From G963667675 sp965197565 (lineage in GTDB: Bacteria; Chloroflexota; Dehalococcoidia; Lucifugimonadales; UBA3495): a stretch of DNA of 64,000 bases. The stretch is from NCBI GenBank assembly GCA_965197565.1, contig CBDANK010000003.1, forward strand, positions 992,001 to 1,056,000, read 5' to 3'. The first letter of the stretch is position 1; every line of letters begins with the position of its first letter. A model generated the notes under the pieces. The model did not search any database, was not told where the DNA came from, and saw only the letters and a list, made by a program, of their open reading frames with translations. A program made the translations under genes and the position numbers. Positions 9,758 to 17,956 of the stretch are shown here, piece after piece.

Positions 9758-10264
9758 CTAGGCTCCGAATTCGGTGCCAATCAACACTGCCACCGGCTGC
9801 TGATTACGCTCAGCCTCATCGGCGGCGATGCTAATCCGGTCAGCGTCTTCATCAGTCTCGACCAAGTAGTATTTGATGCCCCAAGCGTGCAGTATGTGTT
9901 CGATGTAACGGGCCGCCGAATCCGGCGTTACTCCATGCCGGCTCCACCCCCGGTAACCTATCAACATCAACAGAGGTTGATTGACGTCCAAGCCCAAGCC
10001 GCGGATGGAATCCCCCGACTCGTAGATGCCGGTGTTCTGGATCAAGACCAAGGGCTTTTTGCCTCCCACCCACAACCCGGCGGCAATGGCCATTGTCTCT
10101 CCTTCCCGGCACACCGGTACCAGGTCCAAGGAAGGTTCGTTGGTCAAAAGTTGGTACATAAAGTTGGTCTCGCTATCGGGAAGCCAGACCACGTGGGTGA
10201 AGTTGTTTTTCTTAAGCTCGGCGACAATAGCCGCAGGATGCAGCACCACCTCTTGTGTTGTCAT
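9758..10264 (-). CDS. ThDP-dependent decarboxylase, alpha (N-terminal) subunit, sulfopyruvate decarboxylase-like
   Basis: This 168-residue protein matches the pyrimidine-binding domain of ThDP enzymes. The segment VPVCREGETMAIAAGLWVGG at about residues 50-69 contains the conserved glutamate that activates the ThDP pyrimidine ring. LVLIQNTGIYESGDSIRGL follows, as in the ComD family. It is the first gene of a minus-strand run: alpha, beta, small membrane protein, degenerate beta. Active sites would form between alpha and beta subunits. Confidence 0.85.
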   Translation of the reverse strand: MTTQEVVLHPAAIVAELKKNNFTHVVWLPDSETNFMYQLLTNEPSLDLVPVCREGETMAIAAGLWVGGKKPLVLIQNTGIYESGDSIRGLGLDVNQPLLMLIGYRGWSRHGVTPDSAARYIEHILHAWGIKYYLVETDEDADRISIAADEAERNQQPVAVLIGTEFGA

Positions 10265-10431
10265 TCCAGCTCCTTCTCCGGCTCGAGCATATTCGACGAG
10301 GTCGCCCTATTATATTCAGTGAGGGGCTGGGGCGTCAAATTGTCCCAAGCCGTCAGCCCCGGTGTGTTCCTACCCACCTCACCCACGGAGCATTTACCGA
10401 ATTCGCTAGGCACAGGTCGCCAGTCCAGAAG

Positions 10432-10653
10432 TCACAGCCTCCGGACTGGGCTACGGCTAGGTACATCGTCTTGCCTGACTCCGTCTCTTGCGAGTTTGAA
10501 GACCTTTAAATCCCGCCTTTTGACGAACCATTGCATCCCAAGTTTGTGAGCTGGCAACTTTCCCTCTCGGGCATAGCGCCGCACCTGTTCCAAAGAACGG
10601 CCCAACACTTGGGCTACCTCCACGAGAGTCAGTTCGTCGGTTGGTACAGTCAT
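10432..10653 (-). CDS. Small excisionase/MerR-like helix-turn-helix protein
   Basis: This 73-residue protein resembles excisionase-family DNA-binding domains: TLVEVAQVLGRSLEQVRRYAREGKLPAHKLG at residues 9-39 is the helix-turn-helix and WFVKRRDLKVF the wing. Such proteins bind DNA as small accessory regulators. It sits just beyond the left end of the IS5-family element, but that element has clean ends, so it is likely a chromosomal gene. No partner recombinase is adjacent. Confidence 0.65.
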   Translation of the reverse strand: MTVPTDELTLVEVAQVLGRSLEQVRRYAREGKLPAHKLGMQWFVKRRDLKVFKLARDGVRQDDVPSRSPVRRL

Positions 10654-10707
10654 TAGTGATACCTATACTTAGAGCGTCCAATACATGATTAAGCCGTGGA
10701 GCACTTA

Positions 10708-11623
10708 GAAACTATCTCAAAACAGCGAGGCGTCGCTGACGACGGTACCAGAGGAGGGCACAAGCCAATTGAAGCAGGCCCAGGTAATTGGCCGGCTTCT
10801 TGTCGTAGCGCACCAGTATCGCCCGGCACTTGGAGAGCTAGCCCAAGGTGCGTTCCACCACCCACCGTCGGGCGGGGAAGGATTTCTCTCCCCATTGGTC
10901 CAGCTTCTCCTCCCCAATGCGCCGGATATGTCCACAGTATTGGTAGGCGGCAACTGTCCCGTGGCCTGTGGGATTGTCATACCCTTTGTCCAAGCACAGG
11001 TTTTGAGCGCCTGACGGGCGCGCCACTACTATGCTCTCCAAGGTCGGTCTCAAGAGTTTCGTATCATGGACGTTGGCTCCAGCCACCGCTACGCTCAGGG
11101 GTCCGCCTGCTGCGTCGACCAGGATGCTCTTCTTGCTCCCGGCTTTGCCCCGGTCGGTGGGGTTTCGTCCAATGGCGCCCCCCCAAAACGCGCTTTGCCT
11201 ATAGAGCAATCCGCCGACTGCCATTCCCAGTTCACGCCGCCCAACTCCTGGCATTCTTCTATCAGGACAGCCCAGATGGCCTCTAGTGCCCCACACCCTA
11301 CCCAGCGTTGGAAGGTCCGATGGATGGTGCTATCGTCTCCCAACTCCTTGGGCAGGTGGTTCCACTGGCAGCCGCTTCGCATCCGAAAGATAATCCCTTC
11401 CAGCATCTTCCGCTGGTCCACCCGTTTGCGCCCCTTCGATTTGGGCGGGTCCAACTCCAGTATCACCGGTCCGATTCGCTCCCAAAGGTCGTCCGGAACA
11501 TCCCATAAAGTAGGTAACGGTTTCCACTCCACCACGATTCACCTCCACCCGCCTTTGGGAACAATCCTAGCGACGACCTTCACCCGTTAACTACTATCTG
11601 AAACCCCAATTTGAGATAGTTTC
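10708..11623 (-). mobile_element. IS5-family insertion sequence (IS427-like group) inserted in the asnS stop codon
   Basis: The 916-base element has 14-base perfect terminal inverted repeats gaaactatctcaaa (10708-10721 and its complement at 11610-11623). It is flanked by the direct repeat TTA (10705-10707 and 11624-11626). A short target duplication of this kind, and a transposase in two overlapping frames, fit the IS427 group of the IS5 family. The right-hand TTA is the TAA stop codon of asnS read on the minus strand. Confidence 0.88.
10712..11535 (-). pseudogene. IS5-family transposase (two-frame) with an in-frame amber codon
   Basis: ORF A begins with GTG at 11535 behind GGAGGTG and carries the helix-turn-helix half plus the first catalytic aspartate (QSADCSIGKARFGG). 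The second frame gives IGRNPTDRGKAGSKKS, the second aspartate in GANVHDTKLL and the glutamate in WVVERTLG. The frames can be joined by a -1 shift on a run of seven G (11178-11184), typical of programmed frameshifting in this group. Translation then meets TAG at 10838-10840 where relatives have tryptophan (TLGWLS); the remaining 42 codons are intact. The copy is therefore probably inactive unless the stop is read through. Confidence 0.82.
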
Positions 11624-13009
11624 TTAGAACTCGGCGTTCTTGGGCGTTCTGGGAAAGGGGATTACATCTCGTATATTGGGCACTCCGGTGATGAATTGCA
11701 CCGTGCGCTCAAATCCCAGGCCGAACCCTGCATGGGGCACAGTTCCGTAGTTGCGTAAATCCAAGTACCACCAGTAGCTGCTGTCGGAGAGCCCGGTCTC
11801 CTGCATCCGCTGCAGCAACACCTCCCGCCGTTCCTCCCGTTGGCTGCCGCCGACGATCTCGCCGATCCTGGGAACCAGCGTGTCCATGGCCCTCACCGTT
11901 TTGCCGTCGTCGTTCAGCCGCATGTAGAAGGGCTTGATGTCCTTTGGGTAGTCAGTGACGATGACCGGCCGGCCGATTCTCTTTTCGGTCAGGTACCGCT
12001 CGTGCTCTGATTGGAGGTCCACCCCCCACTCCACCGGGAACTCGAAGCGTTCCCCGGAATTCTTTAGCAACTCTACGGCCTGGGAGTAAGTCAATCTTTC
12101 AAAGTTGGAGTTTACTATTCCTTCCAAGGTGGAGATAGCAGTTTGATCATACCAACGGTTGAAAAAGGCCATGTCTTCGCTACAGCGGTCCAGCACATAG
12201 CTGAAAATGTACTTCAGGAACTCCTCGGTCAGCTCGGCCAAACCGTCCAGGTCACAGAAAGCGACCTCTGGTTCCACCATCCAAAACTCAGCCAGGTGTC
12301 TGGCGGTGTTGGAGTTCTCGGCGCGGAAGGTGGGTCCGAAGGTGTACACATCGCCCAGGGCCAGTGCAAAGACTTCGGCCTCCAACTGGCCGCTCACTGT
12401 CAAAAAGGTCGACTTGCCGAAGAAGTCCTGTTCGTGGTCCACCGAGCCTTCCCTTATGGGCAGTTGATCCAAGTCCAGAGTGGTAACCCGAAACATGGAG
12501 CCGGCCCCCTCGGCATCGCTGGCGGTTATGATGGGGGTCTGGATGTACTGGAAGCCCCGTTCCTGGAAGAAACTGTGAATAGAAAAGGCCACGGCGTTTC
12601 TGACCCGGGCCATCGCGCTGAAAGTGTTGGTCCGAGGACGGAGGTGGGCTATTTCACGCAGAAACTCCGGGGTGTGGCGCTTCTTTTGGAGAGGATAGGA
12701 CTCGGGGTCGGCGCCCCCGATTAGTTCAATCCGTTTTGCTTGAATCTCGTACTTTTGGCCTTTGCCCGGCGACTCAACCAGGGTGCCGGAGACGCTGACG
12801 CTGCACCCGGTGGTGAGGGATTGGACCATCTCGTAGTCGGGGAGCCTCTCGTCCGCGACTACTTGGATGTCGGACAAGGTCGAGCCGTCGCTGACTTGAA
12901 TAAACGACACAGACTTGGAGGTGCGTCTGGTCTTGACCCAACCCTGCACCAGTACGTCACCCTCAGCTTGGTCCCGGTTCAATAAATCTTTAACTCTGCT
13001 GCGGCGCAT
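11624..13009 (-). CDS. asnS: Asparaginyl-tRNA synthetase
   Basis: This 461-residue class II synthetase charges tRNA-Asn with asparagine. The N-terminal OB-fold anticodon-binding domain covers residues 1-105 (VLVQGWVKTRRTSKSVSFIQ). Motif 2 is in FRAENSNTARHLAEFWMVEPE near 230 and motif 3 in HAGFGLGFERTVQ near 430. The C-terminus PRTPKNAEF is normal for the family. The TAA stop coincides with the target duplication of the IS5-family insertion, so the protein is full length. gatCA lies upstream on the same strand; with AsnS present, GatCAB is probably needed mainly for Gln-tRNA. Confidence 0.95.
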   Translation of the reverse strand: MRRSRVKDLLNRDQAEGDVLVQGWVKTRRTSKSVSFIQVSDGSTLSDIQVVADERLPDYEMVQSLTTGCSVSVSGTLVESPGKGQKYEIQAKRIELIGGADPESYPLQKKRHTPEFLREIAHLRPRTNTFSAMARVRNAVAFSIHSFFQERGFQYIQTPIITASDAEGAGSMFRVTTLDLDQLPIREGSVDHEQDFFGKSTFLTVSGQLEAEVFALALGDVYTFGPTFRAENSNTARHLAEFWMVEPEVAFCDLDGLAELTEEFLKYIFSYVLDRCSEDMAFFNRWYDQTAISTLEGIVNSNFERLTYSQAVELLKNSGERFEFPVEWGVDLQSEHERYLTEKRIGRPVIVTDYPKDIKPFYMRLNDDGKTVRAMDTLVPRIGEIVGGSQREERREVLLQRMQETGLSDSSYWWYLDLRNYGTVPHAGFGLGFERTVQFITGVPNIRDVIPFPRTPKNAEF

Positions 13010-13113
13010 GACTTCCTTATTCCTCTAGGTAGTACGTCTAGTTGGCAGGTCCGATATTTCAGAATGGACTACCTAAAGAATAGGCGAAGCACGGCTGCTT
13101 TGACAACCGGCGC

Positions 13114-13320
13114 TTGGCCAAAGACCTGAATGTCCATCCCCGCCGTATCAACCAGATAGTCCACGGCAAGCGGGCTGTGACAGCGGATACGGCTCTCAGA
13201 TTAGCGCGTCACTTTGGAACGTCCGAGAGATTCTGGCTAAACCTCCAGACCGTGTATGACCTTGAGGTGGAGAAGGACCGGATGGGCGACCGCTTAGATA
13301 AGGAAGTGCGGGTCTTGTAG
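13114..13320 (+). pseudogene. N-terminally truncated HigA-type antitoxin remnant
   Basis: The 68-residue frame matches the C-terminal two thirds of HigA-family XRE antitoxins: LAKDLNVHPRRINQIVHGKR is the recognition part of the helix-turn-helix and TADTALRLARHFGTSERFWL follows. The family normally has about 25-30 more residues at the N-terminus. Here an in-frame TAG lies at 13081-13083 and the residues between do not resemble the family, and the first usable start is TTG at 13114. No HigB-like toxin is next to it. It looks like a decayed orphan. Confidence 0.65.
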
Positions 13321-13359
13321 AAGACTATACGCTAATCGATTATGACCCATCCGGCCGTT

Positions 13360-14817
13360 TCAGAGCCTCGGCTTCTGTTGGCGCCAGTTGGTCGCTTGCT
13401 CGTAGGAGTAAGCAATTCGCAAGAGGGTTTGCTCCGCTAGGTGAGGTCCGATAAGCTGTAGACCCACGGGAAGCCCCTGGTCGAACCCGCAGGGGACTGA
13501 CATGCAGGGTAGGCCGGCGATGCTGGGCGGCAGGGTACACACGTCGCTCAGGTACATTTGCACCGGGTCTGCGGTCTTCTCTCCCAAGCGGAATGCCACG
13601 GTGGGAGAGACTGGAGCCGCCAAAGCATCTACCTGCTGGAACACTTCGTCAAATTCCCGCTGGATCAGTGTCCGTACTTGCTGCGCCTTCAGATAGTAAG
13701 CGTCGTAGTATCCGGCAGACAAAGCGTAGGCCCCCAACATAACCCGCCGGGTAACCTCGGACCCGAAGCCGTGCTGCCGGGTCCTCTCCATGTCCTCCCA
13801 CATGCTCTTGGCGTCACGGAAAGAAAATCCGTACTTGACTCCATCGTAACGGGCCAGGTTAGCCGAGCATTCCGATGGGGCGATGATGTAATAGCAAGCC
13901 AAGGCGTATTTGGTAGTGGGCAAGGAGACCCGGCGGACCGAAGCGCCCAGACTCTTAAGAGTTTGTATAGCCTGCTCCACAGCTTTGCGGGAACCTTCCT
14001 CCATGCCATCCACGAAATATTCTTCGGGTACTCCCAACCGCATTCCTTTGATGCCGCCGGTCAGGCCGTCGGTGTAGTCTTTGCTTTGGCCGGGCAGAGA
14101 GGTGGAGTCCTTGGGGTCGTAGCCCGCAACGGCGTTCAGTACCATGGCGCAATCGGTCACGTCCCTAGTCAAAGGTCCGATTTGGTCCAATGATGACGCA
14201 AAGGCCACCAGACCGTAGCGGCTGACTAGGCCATAGGTCGGTTTAAGCCCCACTACTCCGCAGAAGGCCGCCGGTTGACGGATACTGCCTCCGGTATCCG
14301 AGCCCAAGGAAAACAAGACCTCGCCAGCGGCGGTCGCGGCCGCCGGGCCGCCGCTGCTTCCTCCGGGCACTCGTTCCAAGTCCCAAGGGTTGTGAGTTGG
14401 AAAGAAAGCTGAGTTCTCTGTTGAAGACCCCATGGCGAACTCATCCATGTTGCCTTTACCCAGAAGCACTGCTCCTTGGTCCAACAGCTTGGCCGCCGCT
14501 GTGGCGTTGTACACGGGAATAAAATCTTCCAGCATACGGGAGGAGCAAGTGGTGCGGACCCCCTGGGTGCACATTACGTCCTTGACTTGCATCGGGACCC
14601 CGGTCAGCGGCCCGCCCCGGCCCACGGCGATGCGCCGGTCGGCCTCCTCGGCCTGTTGAATAGCGATCTCCGGGGTTAACGTCACGAAGGCCCTGACCCG
14701 GTCTTCAACCTGTTGGATTCTTTCCAGACAGGCGCGGGTCAGCTCCAACGAACTGATCTCCTTGCTCATCAGCCGGCGATGGGCCTCGTGTACGGTCAAA
14801 TGCTCCAAAGAAGCCAC
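13360..14817 (-). CDS. gatA: Glutamyl-tRNA(Gln) amidotransferase subunit A
   Basis: This 485-residue amidase-signature protein releases ammonia from glutamine for the GatCAB complex, which converts Glu-tRNA(Gln), and Asp-tRNA(Asn) where needed, to the amide form. The Ser-cisSer-Lys triad is visible: MQVKDVM near residue 77, GGSSGGPAAA near 153 and SDTGGSIRQPA near 174. Length and termini are normal. It follows gatC with five bases between and is surely co-transcribed. gatB is not in the window. Confidence 0.95.
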   Translation of the reverse strand: MASLEHLTVHEAHRRLMSKEISSLELTRACLERIQQVEDRVRAFVTLTPEIAIQQAEEADRRIAVGRGGPLTGVPMQVKDVMCTQGVRTTCSSRMLEDFIPVYNATAAAKLLDQGAVLLGKGNMDEFAMGSSTENSAFFPTHNPWDLERVPGGSSGGPAAATAAGEVLFSLGSDTGGSIRQPAAFCGVVGLKPTYGLVSRYGLVAFASSLDQIGPLTRDVTDCAMVLNAVAGYDPKDSTSLPGQSKDYTDGLTGGIKGMRLGVPEEYFVDGMEEGSRKAVEQAIQTLKSLGASVRRVSLPTTKYALACYYIIAPSECSANLARYDGVKYGFSFRDAKSMWEDMERTRQHGFGSEVTRRVMLGAYALSAGYYDAYYLKAQQVRTLIQREFDEVFQQVDALAAPVSPTVAFRLGEKTADPVQMYLSDVCTLPPSIAGLPCMSVPCGFDQGLPVGLQLIGPHLAEQTLLRIAYSYEQATNWRQQKPRL

Positions 14818-14822
14818 CGGCT

Positions 14823-15113
14823 TTACTCTTCCAGCACCGGTTTGACCCGGAAGAAATCGCCCTCCCGCCGGGGAGCGTTGCTCAGGACTTCCTCGGAACT
14901 TAAGGAACTGTCGGGCACGTCATCCCGCATCACCGTTTGAAGTTGGACCGGGTGGGCGGTGGGGGGCACGCCGGAGGTATCCAACTCGCTGAGCGCCTGG
15001 AACTGTTCAATGATGTTGGAGAGTTGCTCCCCCAGGTTTTCGGCCTCTTCATCGGTCAACCCGATGCGGGCCAACATAGCGATGCGCTGGACTTCATCGC
15101 GGTCAAAGGACAT
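14823..15113 (-). CDS. gatC: Glutamyl-tRNA(Gln) amidotransferase subunit C
   Basis: This 96-residue protein wraps around GatA and GatB and stabilises the complex. MSFDRDEVQRIAMLARIGLTD at the N-terminus and LRDD-like VMRDDVP near residue 61 are family hallmarks; the C-terminus FFRVKPVLEE is typical. The ATG at 15113 gives the family's normal length; an open frame extends much further upstream without family similarity. First gene of the gatCA unit. Confidence 0.93.
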   Translation of the reverse strand: MSFDRDEVQRIAMLARIGLTDEEAENLGEQLSNIIEQFQALSELDTSGVPPTAHPVQLQTVMRDDVPDSSLSSEEVLSNAPRREGDFFRVKPVLEE

Positions 15114-15141
15114 GGCTGGGCCTCCGGAAAGTCTGTTGCCT

Positions 15142-15185
15142 GGGCCAGTATAGCTTCGCTGGGTGAGTGAAGCTACCGCTGGCCC
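15142..15185. promoter_or_regulatory. Two-tier hairpin upstream of gatC
   Basis: GGGCCAG (15142-15148) pairs with CTGGCCC (15179-15185) and inside it AGCTTC (15152-15157) pairs with GAAGCT (15169-15174). The arms form 13 base pairs with small internal loops. It lies about 30 bases before the gatC start. It lacks a T-run on either side, so it is not a plain intrinsic terminator. It may be a leader structure; I see no T-box signature. Confidence 0.4.
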
Positions 15186-15392
15186 TACCTTGGGCTCGCC
15201 TCTTTGAGGAAGGGGTTTCTCGTTATGAACAGCGGCCCCAGGTGTCCGGGGCGGGACCTGGGATGAAGGGACCGCGGCCCGGCGAAGTCGATAGCCCAAG
15301 AGATTGGGTTGAGTTATGATAGCCGCCGGGCTCCTCAACGTAACATTATATTGAAAGATTTGTGGCGGGATACTTGGAATCCACGATTTAGG

Positions 15393-16715
15393 ATGACTGG
15401 CCTCTTATACAGTGCCCTTACCTGGAAGCCCAGAACACCCTTTTACTACGGTTGGCTGGTCCTGGTATTAGCCTTCCTGACCACATTTGCCGCTAGCGGG
15501 GTTTCCCAACTGGTTATGGGCGGCATTCAAGTCTTCATCACCAATGACACCGGCTGGAACAAGAGTGTCATTTCCTTGGCAGTCACCAGCGGCACTTGGA
15601 CCGGGGGGCTGCTGGCGCCTTTTGTTGGACGATTGACCGACCGCTACGGTGCCCGCTGGCTAATGCCGCTGGGGCTCGTCGTTGTCGCAATCTCCTTTTT
15701 TTCTCTGGCCGGCGTCCACGCAGTCTGGCAATTCTTCGCTGCTTACATCTTTGGCAGGGCCGTGAGCAACCCGGTATTGGTCGGAGTAGCGCCTCGCGCC
15801 GCCGCCGTAAATTTCTTCCGCCGCCGCCGCAATATCGCGCTGTCCTTGGTCTCCACCTTTCGCCCTGTCGGGGGCGCTATAAACATCCAGATCATCTCTC
15901 TTATCGCCATCCATTTCGGCTGGCGCACCGCTTATCGTTATCTGGGGATTCTGAGCTTGGTCTTGATTGTGCCCGTCACGTTATTGATGCGCCACCGCCC
16001 CGAGGACATAGGGCTGTTGCCCGATGGGGCCGGCCGGCAAGAAGGGGCGGCGGCAACGTCGGGCGTTCCCGGCAGGAGCGGGGGCCGAGAGCCGGAGTTT
16101 AGCTGGACATTGCGGGAGGCTTTGGCCACGCCGTCGTTTTGGTTGGTGACGATAACCACGGCCGTAGGCACCCTGGCTTCCGGTACGGTGAGCTTTAGCT
16201 TGGTCCCCTATCTGGTGGAGGACGTTGGACTATCCAAGGGCGCCGCCGCCGGAGTCCTGAGCCTGGGGACGCTGCTGGTCATCGGAAATCTGGGTTGGGG
16301 GTTTCTGGCCGATTGGATAACGCCGCGCTACTGCTCAGCGGCAGCGTTGTTGGTTGCCGGCGGGATGCTGCTTTACTTGACCACGGTGAACTCCCTGGTC
16401 ATGGCCTTGGGCTTTGCTGTGCTTTTTGGGTTATCTTCCGATGCCAGAGACTTGCTGCACAACATGATGTTGGCCCAATATTTCGGGAGGAACTCCTATG
16501 GGTCTATCTTGGGGGTTGTCGCCCCGTTCCAAATGCTGGCCTTGGGCTTGGGGCCGACGTTGAGCGCGGTGTATCGCGAGGCCGCCGGGAGCTATAACGG
16601 CCTTTACGTGGGGTTGGCCGTGTCCTACTTCATCGCCGGCATATTGGTCTTCTTGGCCAAGCGGCCGGCGCCGCCGGCCCGCGCTTCCAAAGCGAGTCCT
16701 ACCCGAACCGGCTAA
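15393..16715 (+). CDS. Major facilitator superfamily transporter, OFA/MCT-like
   Basis: This protein of about 440 residues has some twelve hydrophobic segments in two halves split by a charged loop (residues 190-235). YYGWLVLVLAFLTTFAASGV at the N-terminus and GRLTDRYGARWLMPLG near residue 80 are typical of the oxalate:formate/monocarboxylate-type MFS group. The substrate is probably a small organic acid, but not known. The ATG at 15393 is preferred; the frame stays open to a TTG at 15309. It converges with the SDR gene downstream. Confidence 0.82.
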   Translation: MTGLLYSALTWKPRTPFYYGWLVLVLAFLTTFAASGVSQLVMGGIQVFITNDTGWNKSVISLAVTSGTWTGGLLAPFVGRLTDRYGARWLMPLGLVVVAISFFSLAGVHAVWQFFAAYIFGRAVSNPVLVGVAPRAAAVNFFRRRRNIALSLVSTFRPVGGAINIQIISLIAIHFGWRTAYRYLGILSLVLIVPVTLLMRHRPEDIGLLPDGAGRQEGAAATSGVPGRSGGREPEFSWTLREALATPSFWLVTITTAVGTLASGTVSFSLVPYLVEDVGLSKGAAAGVLSLGTLLVIGNLGWGFLADWITPRYCSAAALLVAGGMLLYLTTVNSLVMALGFAVLFGLSSDARDLLHNMMLAQYFGRNSYGSILGVVAPFQMLALGLGPTLSAVYREAAGSYNGLYVGLAVSYFIAGILVFLAKRPAPPARASKASPTRTG

Positions 16716-16744
16716 CCTGCACTGCCCTTTCCGAAGTCTTGCAA

Positions 16745-17593
16745 TCAGCTCATCTCCGTGCCGCCGGAAACACTGATTGACAGCCCAGTAAGGAAATCCG
16801 ATTCGCTGGACGCCAGAAAAGCGGCCGTGCGAGCGATGTCTTCGCCCTGCGCGACCCGCCCCATCGGTGCGGTGGCTTCCCGGTCCCGGATCATCATGGC
16901 CCGGTATTCTTCCGTAGACTCCCCTTGGGGCGTCAAGGCTGCGGCGATAAAGTCCGTCCGCTCAGTGTCCACCAGACCGGGACAAATGGCGTTCACGTTT
17001 ATGCCGTGGGGGCCAAGCTCTTGGGCCAACGACTGGGTGAAACCGATAAGAGCAAACTTGGAAGCGCAGTATGCAGCGAAACGAGCCCGGCCCCGTTTGC
17101 CCGCGCCGGAGGAAATGATGATTATCTTGCCTCCGCCGTTCCGTTGGATCATATGGAGGGCGACGGCCTTGGAGCACAAGTAGGTGCCGCGCACATTGAC
17201 CCGCATCACTTCGTCGAAAGCGTCCTCTTCCAGCTCCACCACGGGCACCCGGTCGCGGCCCGGCCGCGAGCCGGCGTTGTTGACCAGAATGTCGATCTTG
17301 CCGAGTTGGTCTACCGTTCGCTGCACCATGTCACTTACTTGAGCGGAGTCGGAAACGTCGGAAATCAGGCCCAGCGACCGGCGGCCCAGGGATTCGATCT
17401 CGTCGACTACGCTGGGCAGTCCCCGCCAACCCGCTTGCCGGTCTTCAGGCCGGATAGCTTCCAGGCTGGCCTGGATGTCGGTGACCACCACGTCGGCCCC
17501 CTCTTGAGCAAACCGGAGGGCGATGGCCCGGCCGATGCCGTGACGCCCTCCCGCCCCGGTCACAACCGCAACCTTACCAGTAAGGTCGTACAT
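16745..17593 (-). CDS. Short-chain dehydrogenase/reductase
   Basis: This 282-residue NAD(P)-dependent oxidoreductase has the nucleotide-binding motif VVTGAGGRHGIGRAIA at residues 10-25, NNAG near 107, the catalytic serine in IIISSGAGKRG and the YCASK motif (Tyr and Lys of the active site) near 175-180. An acidic residue after the second strand (VVTDIQ) favours NAD. The start is supported by GGAGG seven bases upstream. An unusual stretch of about 25 residues (AIRPEDRQAGWRGLPSV) is inserted after the second strand; similar insertions occur in some SDRs from mycobacteria and SAR202. Substrate unknown. Confidence 0.88.
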   Translation of the reverse strand: MYDLTGKVAVVTGAGGRHGIGRAIALRFAQEGADVVVTDIQASLEAIRPEDRQAGWRGLPSVVDEIESLGRRSLGLISDVSDSAQVSDMVQRTVDQLGKIDILVNNAGSRPGRDRVPVVELEEDAFDEVMRVNVRGTYLCSKAVALHMIQRNGGGKIIIISSGAGKRGRARFAAYCASKFALIGFTQSLAQELGPHGINVNAICPGLVDTERTDFIAAALTPQGESTEEYRAMMIRDREATAPMGRVAQGEDIARTAAFLASSESDFLTGLSISVSGGTEMS

Positions 17594-17956
17594 GACGTTG
17601 CCTCCAAAGTTGATGAGTTAACGCGGGCGCTTGCATTAAAGCCTGGTTGAACCCCCTGCAGTTTAACGAACCGGTAAGGCCCGCGCCAGCCCTGTATAGC
17701 CGGCACCGGTAGTCTCGAGACCCGGTTTTTGAGACGCGGCCCATCGATGATGGAGATTAGCTGGGTGTCCCGCAGAGCGGAATATTGGTGTTGCCGCAGC
17801 CGCCGGACCGTGTTTGACGATGCCGGAGGCCGGTGCTATATTCCGCCCATTCCCCGGCGAGACGTGAATCAAGGCCCAAGCAGCGTGCATCGAGAAAGCC
17901 GGGTCTAAGCATATGTGATGCGGCGCGGCACACCGGACCAACAGGAGGGGTCTTAC

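Noticed and set aside
15114..15308. Possible T-box leader upstream of gatC or the MFS gene
   Set aside because: gaagggaccgcggcc looks a little like the T-box core, but the AGGGTGGnACCGCG consensus is not met on either strand and no specifier or antiterminator layout could be drawn.
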